A DNA stretch of 37,664 nucleotides. Origin: an uncultured Lachnospiraceae bacterium. GTDB taxonomy: Bacteria > Bacillota > Clostridia > Lachnospirales > Lachnospiraceae. Positions 1 through 5,918 of the stretch are shown piece by piece (the first letter of the stretch is position 1; the number at the start of each line of letters is the position of its first letter). The notes beneath the pieces were generated by a model. That model was given only the letters and a program-made list of their open reading frames with translations. It did no database searches and was not told where the DNA came from. The stretch is taken from assembly GCA_949472775.1 (NCBI GenBank), contig CASWVG010000024.1, forward strand, positions 1 to 37,664, read 5' to 3'. Both the position numbers and the translations under genes were made by a program.

Positions 1-144
1 GGTCACGACACCGTCAGACGGAGTCTCAGTCTGTTTCAGATTGAAATCTGTGGCTCTCGCTGTCACGAGACCGCCGATCTCAACGAAACTGTTTTCATCG
101 AGTAAAGCATTGATTCTTTCACTCGCTTGAGAAGTAGTACTCAT
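1..144 (-). CDS. Acyl-CoA carboxyltransferase, N-terminal fragment (runs off the window)
   Basis: The first 48 codons of a leftward gene are present; the rest lies outside the window. The translation contains ASERINALLDENSFVEIG, then VTARATDF and TPSDGVVT. This is the usual N-terminus of the biotin-dependent carboxyltransferase family (acetyl/propionyl-CoA carboxylase beta, methylmalonyl-CoA decarboxylase alpha), which moves a carboxyl group between carboxybiotin and an acyl-CoA. The start at 144 is supported by a GGAGGG site seven bases upstream. The acyl substrate cannot be told from this fragment. The gene has its own promoter region (145-300) and is separated from the upstream carboxypeptidase gene by about 250 bp. 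Confidence 0.8.
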   Translation of the reverse strand, partial: MSTTSQASERINALLDENSFVEIGGLVTARATDFNLKQTETPSDGVVT

Positions 145-214
145 TTTTCAGCCCTCCATTTATCATAATTATAATACTAAAACTTTGCCATTACATGACA
201 TAGCACACGATAGT

Positions 215-220
215 AGTATA
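215..220 (-). promoter_or_regulatory. Probable extended -10 promoter of the carboxyltransferase gene
   Basis: On the minus strand the hexamer TATACT is preceded by TGA, giving an extended -10 (TG-A-TATACT) about 70 bp upstream of the start codon. No good -35 is visible at 17 bp. A 10-bp perfect inverted repeat, CTAAAACTTT (177-186) and AAAGTTTTAG (264-273), brackets this promoter and could be a pair of operator half-sites. That role is inference only. Confidence 0.35.
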
Positions 221-286
221 TCACACAATCCCATTCCCGACTAGCAGATTTTATAAAAATTTGAAAGTTTTAGCAACTGCTTCCCA

Positions 287-311
287 GGACTTTGCAACTG
301 CCGCAAAGTCC
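287..311. repeat. 9-bp inverted repeat downstream of the carboxypeptidase gene
   Basis: GGACTTTGC (287-295) and GCAAAGTCC (303-311) form a perfect 9-bp stem with a 7-nt loop in the 145-400 gap. No T-run follows on either strand, so it is not a canonical intrinsic terminator, though it could be the 3' end structure of the leftward scpAB-carboxypeptidase transcript. The rest of the 145-400 gap shows only the promoter region described above. Confidence 0.35.
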
Positions 312-400
312 GCAAGATTATACAGATTTGCCCCGAAAAGAATCTGCTCCCCGCCGAAGACGGCTTGAAATAAACAGATTCCGTAACAGGGAGCCGAAGG

Positions 401-1726
401 CTAAACTGTTACACGTTTCAAGATATAACCGAGAATCCATAAAAAGTTTCGTTCTTCTATCGTTTCGTCCGCACATACGGCATAACTTTTGACCAGTTCC
501 CCGTTCAGATAATAGGACACCGAACCGACCTGCGTCCCAGCAGCGACGGGCGCGTCGAGCACAGGCTCCACGCGGCTTTTTACCTCCACCTGGTCCGTCT
601 CGCACAAAAGATATGGCAGGTTCTCCTCTTCCGCCTGCAGGGTGACAGAAACGTGCGCCTCCTCAAAGGGCGTCCCCTGTTCCCCCGCAATCCCATTTTT
701 GACAAGAATGTCAGAAAAGGTCTGCTTCTCATAAATATCCCTGTACTGGTACCGCTCCATCCCATAAGCGGTAAGCTTTTTCATGTCGCTCCATTTATAA
801 CTCCTGTTATTTGGCCAGCCGCAGGCGAGAAGCGCCACCGTAAAGATGCGCCCCTCGCTCTCCACCGCCCCCACATAACAATAACCCGCGTTATTCGTAA
901 AACCCGTCTTCCCGGAGAGTGCCTCCTGCATCATGCCCAGAAATGCGTTGTGATTGTTGCAGTGAAAGTTCCTCGTGCCGTCCACGTCTGTGAAATCATA
1001 CCCCTGTGTCCTCGTGATTTCCAGAAACCGCTCCTTTTCCGGTGAGTCGGTCACACAGTATGCCATAATCCGCGCCAGATCCGCCGCCGTCGTGGAATGC
1101 ACCTTCCCGGTGTCATTCACTTTCGCATCCAGTCCGTTCGGCGTGATAAAATACGAATCATAACACCCGATATCCCGTGCCTTCTGGTTCATCATCGACG
1201 CAAACTGCTCCACGCTGCCGCCCACCGCCTCCGCGATCACCACCGCCGAATCGTTGTGGGATTCCAGCATCAGGGAATAGAGCAGATCCCGCAGATAATA
1301 TTTCTCTCCTGATTTTACGTACAGTTTCACCTTCGGCATACTTGCCGCGTAGGAGGATACTTCCACAACCTCGTCCGGGTTGCCATACTCCAGAGCGAGA
1401 ATACAGGTCATAATCTTCGTGGTACTCGCCATCGGAAGCTTCTCCTCCTCATTCTTTCCGTAGAGAATCCGGCCCGAATCCGCGTCCATAAGAACAGCCG
1501 ACTGGGCATAGAGCTGCAGATCTTCCCCTGATGACTTTTTCTGTGCCTCGCCAGAGGCTGCCTGCACAGCCAGGAAAGAACTGTTTTCCCGCCCCGCCGC
1601 ATGCAGTATACACCATGTGTCCATATAGCCCTGTACACAAAACAAGGCGGCTGCCGTTATGATGGCCACCACCCCGAAATATACCCGTTTTTTACCTTTG
1701 ATTATCGTACTATTTTTAATGCGCAT
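401..1726 (-). CDS. D-alanyl-D-alanine carboxypeptidase (S11 family, DacF-like)
   Basis: A membrane-anchored serine peptidase that trims the terminal D-Ala from peptidoglycan stem peptides. It shows the three penicillin-binding motifs: S-T-T-K at about residues 101-104, S-H-N at 156-158 and K-T-G at 273-275. A hydrophobic segment near residues 15-32 serves as signal or anchor. The C-terminal ~130 residues form the beta-rich PBP5_C-type domain and end in a hydrophobic/basic tail (ILGYILKRVTV). The ATG at 1726 is preferred over an in-frame GTG at 1732, because an AGGA site lies 7 nt upstream of the ATG but abuts the GTG. It is the last gene of the leftward ykuE-scpA-scpB cluster, about 100 bp after scpB. 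It is a paralogue of the gene at 4293-5477, and which B. subtilis Dac protein it matches is not certain. Confidence 0.92.
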   Translation of the reverse strand: MRIKNSTIIKGKKRVYFGVVAIITAAALFCVQGYMDTWCILHAAGRENSSFLAVQAASGEAQKKSSGEDLQLYAQSAVLMDADSGRILYGKNEEEKLPMASTTKIMTCILALEYGNPDEVVEVSSYAASMPKVKLYVKSGEKYYLRDLLYSLMLESHNDSAVVIAEAVGGSVEQFASMMNQKARDIGCYDSYFITPNGLDAKVNDTGKVHSTTAADLARIMAYCVTDSPEKERFLEITRTQGYDFTDVDGTRNFHCNNHNAFLGMMQEALSGKTGFTNNAGYCYVGAVESEGRIFTVALLACGWPNNRSYKWSDMKKLTAYGMERYQYRDIYEKQTFSDILVKNGIAGEQGTPFEEAHVSVTLQAEEENLPYLLCETDQVEVKSRVEPVLDAPVAAGTQVGSVSYYLNGELVKSYAVCADETIEERNFLWILGYILKRVTV

Positions 1727-1830
1727 ACCCACGTCCTGATATTTCCGTTCGTTAATATATATGCGCAGTACAGCATCCTATGACATCGTTTGTATCTCAC
1801 CTGGTTTTCCGCCAGGCACATCCATGCTTT

Positions 1831-2400
1831 TTATATATCCAGCTGCATCTCCACCTCGGATTCCGCCTGTTGTTTAAACTCTTCAATCTGTACTGCGGAA
1901 AGCTCCGGCAGATCTTCGATGGATTTCACCCCGAAACTCCGCAAAAACTGCTCCGTCGTGCCGAACAGAAGCGGCCTGCCGGGCGCATCCATCCTGCCCA
2001 CCTCCGCGATCAGGTCAAACTCTAACAGACGGTTCACCGCATGGTCGCAGCTGACCCCTCTCACCTTCTCGATCTCCAGACGGGTGATTGGCTGCTTGTA
2101 CGCGATGATGGAGAGCGTTTCCAGCAGCGTGTCAGTGAGCACGAACTTTTTAGGCGTTTTCGCTATCTTGATCAGGTACTCATACAACTCGCTCTTCGTG
2201 CACATCTGCACCGCATTGTCCAGGGTGGTAAGAGCGATCCCTCTGTCCGCCTTCTGGTAGTCCGACGCCATCTCCTCCAGAAGCTTTCTGGTGGTATCTT
2301 TATCCTCTTCTATCACCGCCGCCAGTCTGTCGATCTCCACCGAATCTCCCATGGTGAACAAAATCGCTTCAAGAACTGCCTTTGCCTTCTTCTTATCCAT
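1831..2400 (-). CDS. scpB: Segregation and condensation protein B
   Basis: ScpB is the winged-helix dimer that works with ScpA and SMC in the bacterial condensin that organises and segregates chromosomes. The 189-residue length is normal. The family core is clear: TLSIIAYKQPITRLEIEKVR around residues 95-114, followed by AVNRLLEFDLIAEVGR and APGRPLLFGTTEQFLRSFG. The N-terminal winged helix begins with KAVLEAILFTMGD. The start at 2400 has GAGGGG six bases upstream. It follows scpA by 31 bp and is surely cotranscribed with it. The C-terminal tail is acidic (QQAESEVEMQLDI), as is common in the family. Confidence 0.95.
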   Translation of the reverse strand: MDKKKAKAVLEAILFTMGDSVEIDRLAAVIEEDKDTTRKLLEEMASDYQKADRGIALTTLDNAVQMCTKSELYEYLIKIAKTPKKFVLTDTLLETLSIIAYKQPITRLEIEKVRGVSCDHAVNRLLEFDLIAEVGRMDAPGRPLLFGTTEQFLRSFGVKSIEDLPELSAVQIEEFKQQAESEVEMQLDI

Positions 2401-2431
2401 GCCTGTCCCCTCTTATACTATTTATGTATCC

Positions 2432-3214
2432 TCAGCTGACGCTCGTGAGCTGCAGCGGTTCACTGTCCACATGTTCCCGCGTCGTGATAATAATATCCGA
2501 AAAGGTATCCTCCTGCTCAATCCCGATCCGCCCCGTCTTGATCATCTCCAGAATCACCAGAAAGGTTACGATGATTTCCATTTTGCCAGACTGCTTCGCC
2601 AACAGGTTTCGGAAGCTGAATTTCTTATGGCTGCGCACATAGGCCTCCACATAGGTGGTCTTCAGATCCAGATCAATCTCGTCTTTCTCAATCTTGCCAA
2701 ACGTACTTCTGACCGGGTCAATCTTGTCCTCCTGCCGCTTTATCATCTGTTTAAATATCTCATGAAGCTTATTCAGGGTCATATCCCCGATCAGTTCCTC
2801 ATAATCCACCGGCTGGCGGTACTGTGCCACCTCCTCCGGCAGGGTCGGTTTCTTGTAAAGGTTCCTCTCCGCGTCCACCATACGGTCACGCAGCTCGTAG
2901 GACATGTATTTGCATATCTTGTACGCAAGCAGCTTCTCCACCAGCTCTGCCCTGGGATCTTCCTCCTCGCCCTCCTCGTTCACTTCCTTCGGCAGAAGCA
3001 TCCGGCACTTGATGTCGATCAGAGTGGCCGCCATGACGAGAAACTCGCTCATAACGTTCATATCCTCCGTCTCCATCTGCCTGATATAATCCAGATACTG
3101 CTCGGTGATCTCCACGATGGGAATATCATAAATATCTACTTTATTTTTATCTATCAGGTGCAGAAGCAGATCCAGCGGACCTTCAAACACCTCCAGCTTC
3201 ACAGGAATTGCCAT
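2432..3214 (-). CDS. scpA: Segregation and condensation protein A (kleisin)
   Basis: ScpA is the kleisin subunit that bridges the SMC heads and binds ScpB. The start MAIPVKLEVFEGPLDLLLHL is the classic ScpA N-terminus, followed by the NKVDIYDIPIVEITEQYLDY helix region. The C-terminal winged helix lies in about the last 80 residues. An upstream in-frame ATG at 3232 overlaps the stop codon of the phosphoesterase gene, but GAGAGGG lies seven bases before the ATG at 3214, so I take the shorter form of 260 residues. The tight packing with the upstream phosphoesterase gene and the downstream scpB indicates one operon. Confidence 0.95.
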   Translation of the reverse strand: MAIPVKLEVFEGPLDLLLHLIDKNKVDIYDIPIVEITEQYLDYIRQMETEDMNVMSEFLVMAATLIDIKCRMLLPKEVNEEGEEEDPRAELVEKLLAYKICKYMSYELRDRMVDAERNLYKKPTLPEEVAQYRQPVDYEELIGDMTLNKLHEIFKQMIKRQEDKIDPVRSTFGKIEKDEIDLDLKTTYVEAYVRSHKKFSFRNLLAKQSGKMEIIVTFLVILEMIKTGRIGIEQEDTFSDIIITTREHVDSEPLQLTSVS

Positions 3215-3228
3215 AGCCTGTCCCTCTC

Positions 3229-4086
3229 TCATTTGCCTGGCAGAAGATCAATCACAATCAGTTCGCCCGGATTAAAGATTCTGATCGGGATTGTATGGCT
3301 GCTCAGCCCCCGGCTCAGAATCATGGTACTGTTTTTTTCTTTAAATACACCGCCGTCATATTTCGGAAACGGAACCATTGTCGGCGAGAGCACACCACCC
3401 AGAACCGGAAGTCTCATAATCCCCCCGTGCACATGCCCGGCAACAACCAGATCCGCCCCCCATTCGGCGTAAATGTCGAAATAAACCGGATTGTGGGCAA
3501 TCAATAGCTGAAACTGTTCCCCTTCCGGCGTTCCCAGAAGCTTTGTCAGATAGGATGCCTCCATCGGTTTCCTTCTGAAATGCCTGTAATATGCCTTGTC
3601 GATCTGCGAACCACAGATGGCGATATTGCACTCCGGCAGACAAACCGTCTCATTGATCAGCGGTTCCACACCCACCCGTTTCAGACCGGATGTATATCCC
3701 TCGTATATCCCCGGGTAATTGTCGGGATAAAGCCCCAGGTGCTGCTCGTGGTTGCCCATACCATAGTAAATCCGATATCTGGCAGCCAGCTTTTCCATCA
3801 AGCATAGCGCATTTTTAAAATCCGCACCCTTTTCCGCAGTCAGCATGTCCCCCGCCACCAGAACCGCGTCCGGTGAAGTCCCGTCAATGGCGGCAAGCAG
3901 CCTTTCGTTTCCCTCCCCGAAGGACTTGTTGTGTAAATCGGAAAGAAGCACCAGCCTGCACGGCTTCGTTATCTTGTCGGAGCTGACCTCATAGGTAACC
4001 GTCACAAACCGGTTGCTGTCCCAGACTGCCACAGCCAGACATATGCAGATAGCCGCGATCACCGCCACAAAAATTCCCTCTATCAT
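3229..4086 (-). CDS. Membrane-anchored calcineurin-like metallophosphoesterase (YkuE/YaeI type)
   Basis: A 285-residue binuclear-metal phosphoesterase with one N-terminal membrane helix (residues 3-21) that places the catalytic domain at or outside the membrane. All family motifs are present in order: D50-L-H52, G-D at 79-80, GNHE at 111-114, AHNP at 196-199 and GHVHGG at 216-221. Characterised relatives act on cell-wall or UDP-lipid phosphoesters, but the substrate here is unknown. GGAGG lies only three bases before the ATG at 4086, which is close. The stop codon overlaps the alternative start of scpA, so it leads the scpAB operon. Confidence 0.88.
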   Translation of the reverse strand: MIEGIFVAVIAAICICLAVAVWDSNRFVTVTYEVSSDKITKPCRLVLLSDLHNKSFGEGNERLLAAIDGTSPDAVLVAGDMLTAEKGADFKNALCLMEKLAARYRIYYGMGNHEQHLGLYPDNYPGIYEGYTSGLKRVGVEPLINETVCLPECNIAICGSQIDKAYYRHFRRKPMEASYLTKLLGTPEGEQFQLLIAHNPVYFDIYAEWGADLVVAGHVHGGIMRLPVLGGVLSPTMVPFPKYDGGVFKEKNSTMILSRGLSSHTIPIRIFNPGELIVIDLLPGK

Positions 4087-4101
4087 ATTCCTCCTGCTCC
4101 A

Positions 4102-4150
4102 TAAACAAGCATAAACAGACTCGAAATGCTTCGCATCCCGGGTTCGCGCA
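4102..4150 (-). repeat. Divergent copy of the 116-bp structured repeat, in the ykuE leader
   Basis: Read on the minus strand, an ungapped stretch of about 40 nt from CGCGAAC through ATGCGA, GCATTTCGAGTCTG and TTAT matches the repeat at 22435-22672 at roughly 33 of 40 positions, including an exact 14-mer (4116-4129). Like the trpX copies, it lies in the leader of the downstream gene and in the same sense orientation. The similarity fades outside this core. Confidence 0.6.
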
Positions 4151-4156
4151 TGATAA

Positions 4157-4190
4157 GGTGACTGTCTGACGCTTTTGCGGGACAGCCACC
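4157..4190 (-). other. Strong hairpin at the 5' end of the predicted ykuE-scpAB leader
   Basis: GGTGACTGTC (4157-4166) pairs with GACAGCCACC (4181-4190) with one wobble, and an inner CGC-TTTT-GCG extends the stem. It begins within a few bases of the start site expected from the promoter at 4196-4224, so it would cap the leader RNA. There is no T-run, which argues against a terminator of the preceding carboxypeptidase gene. Confidence 0.5.
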
Positions 4191-4195
4191 CATAT

Positions 4196-4224
4196 AGTGT
4201 ATCATACCCCCTGTTTCACTGCAA
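4196..4224 (-). promoter_or_regulatory. Probable promoter of the ykuE-scpA-scpB-dac operon
   Basis: On the minus strand TTGCAG (4224-4219), a 17-bp spacer and TACACT (4201-4196) give a moderate sigma-A promoter about 110 bp upstream of the phosphoesterase start. Confidence 0.45.
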
Positions 4225-4292
4225 TCTGCGAACTTTTGTTCTGTTAGCGGCTGTCTGGCAGCACATTGCAAAGTCCTGTGTCCGCATTTTCT

Positions 4293-5477
4293 CTAGCGTT
4301 TCATCAGATAAAGTCCCCACACCTTCTTATAGTAATCCTTGTACTGCGCTTTCTCCACGCCTTTTGCCGCCATGATGGACACGCTGCCGATCCGGGTGCC
4401 GTTCAGCTTATAGACCGCCTCACCGATGGCATCCCCTTCCGCTATGGGCGCAGTCACGGTGCCTGGCAGGCTGATCTCCTTCTCGATCTCATTCAGATTG
4501 TTGCCTGCTGTATCCAGATAAGAGTAAGGTCCCTCATAGACCAGATTCACCGTATCTTCGATACCGCCCTCCACCTTCTGGGGCGGGAGGGGATCTTTGT
4601 TCTCATCCGTATACATCTGGCTCACACTGTAGCCGTAACTTAAAAGCGACATGGCGTCCTGAAATCTTGTCTTTGGATCCGGCGCCGCCATCACCACAGC
4701 AATCAGCTCCATGCCATCCTTGTTCGCCGTGGCGGACAGGCAGTACAGCGCCTTGGATGTGGAACCTGTCTTTAGGCCCGTCGTCCACTCGTACTGTTTC
4801 AAAAGCTTATTCGTGCTGGAGAGCGTAAACGTACTCGTTCCCTGCGCCGTTTTATGCTCGATATCCTCCATCCAGATTGTCGTATAGTCGAAGACCTCCG
4901 GATATTTCGTAATCAGTTCTCTTGACATGATCGCCACGTCCTTCGCCGAGGAGAAATGATCGTCGGAATCCGTCAGACCACAGCAATCCTCAAAATGGGT
5001 GTTCTGCATCCCCAGGCTCTCCGCCTTCTCATTCATCAGTTTGACAAACTCTCCCTCGCTCCCCGCTATGTACTCCGCCACCGCAACGCTTGCGTCATTT
5101 CCGCTAGCCACTGCTATGCACTTGATCATGGTCTTTAGCGTCTGGGTCTCCCCCTCTTCCAGAAATACCTGCGACCCGCCCATGGATTTCGCGTAAGCGC
5201 TTGTGGTCACCTGGTCCTCCAGATGAATCCTGCCGCTCTTCAGATGTTCAAAGATAATGAGCAGCGTCATAATCTTGGTAATGCTCGCCGGGCTTCGTCT
5301 GGTATCCGCATCCTGCTCACAGATCACCTGCCCCGTGGAGGCCTCCATCACGATATAGGACGGTGTTTTCACCTCCGGCGCAGCGTTGACCAACATGGTC
5401 ATGATATGAAATACAGTCTGTGATAAAAGTATTCCCATCAAAAGCCATACAATGATCCGCTTTCTTTTTCCCTGCAA
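4293..5477 (-). CDS. dacF: D-alanyl-D-alanine carboxypeptidase (S11 family, DacF-like)
   Basis: A 394-residue penicillin-binding carboxypeptidase with a signal/anchor helix (about residues 8-31). Its motifs are S65-I-T-K68, S-G-N at 125-127 and K236-T-G238, followed by a PBP5_C-like beta domain and a basic C-terminal end (KKVWGLYLMKR). It removes the terminal D-Ala of peptidoglycan pentapeptides outside the membrane. The start is a TTG at 5477 preceded by AGGGGTGA at eight bases. An internal ATG at codon 14 would cut into the signal segment. SGN is the common form of motif 2, while the paralogue at 401-1726 has SHN. It lies between rpsU and the ykuE-scpAB operon and seems to be transcribed separately. 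Confidence 0.93.
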   Translation of the reverse strand: MQGKRKRIIVWLLMGILLSQTVFHIMTMLVNAAPEVKTPSYIVMEASTGQVICEQDADTRRSPASITKIMTLLIIFEHLKSGRIHLEDQVTTSAYAKSMGGSQVFLEEGETQTLKTMIKCIAVASGNDASVAVAEYIAGSEGEFVKLMNEKAESLGMQNTHFEDCCGLTDSDDHFSSAKDVAIMSRELITKYPEVFDYTTIWMEDIEHKTAQGTSTFTLSSTNKLLKQYEWTTGLKTGSTSKALYCLSATANKDGMELIAVVMAAPDPKTRFQDAMSLLSYGYSVSQMYTDENKDPLPPQKVEGGIEDTVNLVYEGPYSYLDTAGNNLNEIEKEISLPGTVTAPIAEGDAIGEAVYKLNGTRIGSVSIMAAKGVEKAQYKDYYKKVWGLYLMKR

Positions 5478-5540
5478 ACTAAGTCACCCCTACCATTCCT
5501 TCTGTACTATTCATATTAAAGTGGGACGGGGGATATGCAT

Positions 5541-5580
5541 AGAAAGAAAACAGACCCAAGGGAACTTTCCCTCAGGCCTG
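5541..5580 (-). terminator. Intrinsic terminator of rpsU
   Basis: On the minus strand a 14-bp stem with three G-T wobbles (CAGGCCTGAGGGAA pairing with TTCCCTTGGGTCTG) is followed by TTTTCTTTC, directly downstream of the rpsU stop codon. Confidence 0.85.
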
Positions 5581-5588
5581 CTTTTGTT

Positions 5589-5765
5589 TTAGTTATATTT
5601 GCGTTTTCTTGCCGCTTCGGACTTTTTCTTGCGTCTTACGCTGGGCTTCTCGTAATGCTCACGCTTACGAATCTCCTGCTGGATACCAGCCTTCGCGCAG
5701 CTTCTCTTAAAGCGACGCAATGCACTGTCCAAAGTCTCGTTTTCTTTTACGATTACGTTTGACAT
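5589..5765 (-). CDS. rpsU: 30S ribosomal protein S21
   Basis: A 58-residue basic protein that is too short for a usual ORF cut-off. It reads [19 protein letters not shown], then [30 protein letters not shown] and EAARKRKYN, a typical S21 sequence. S21 helps the 30S subunit engage mRNA at initiation. It has its own promoter (5842-5869), a GGAGGTC site 12 bases upstream and an intrinsic terminator, so it is a stand-alone transcription unit downstream of alaS. Confidence 0.97.
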   Translation of the reverse strand: MSNVIVKENETLDSALRRFKRSCAKAGIQQEIRKREHYEKPSVRRKKKSEAARKRKYN

Positions 5766-5841
5766 TTCCGCACCTGACCTCCCTTCAGTCCCAGAGTATT
5801 TCGACTGATTGGGTTATTTTGCGTGTTCTCACACAACACAA

Positions 5842-5869
5842 ATTATATCACATTTTCATTGTGAGTCAA
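5842..5869 (-). promoter_or_regulatory. Sigma-A promoter of rpsU
   Basis: On the minus strand TTGACT (5869-5864), a 16-bp spacer and a perfect TATAAT (5847-5842) lie about 77 bp upstream of the rpsU start and just after the alaS stop codon. Confidence 0.8.
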
Positions 5870-5918
5870 CCGAAAAATGTAAAATTATTCTAATATGTCG
5901 TAAATTGGTCGCATTACT

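Noticed and set aside
284..311. GGACTTTGC motif shared by 284-311, about 4266-4278 and about 27336-27347
   Set aside because: The shared word is only 9-13 nt in AT-balanced intergenic DNA, with no common structure or position; chance cannot be excluded.
2291..3472. 393-codon plus-strand ORF over scpA/scpB
   Set aside because: It is antisense to two clear genes, has no ribosome-binding site or domain pattern, and its composition mirrors the opposite strand.
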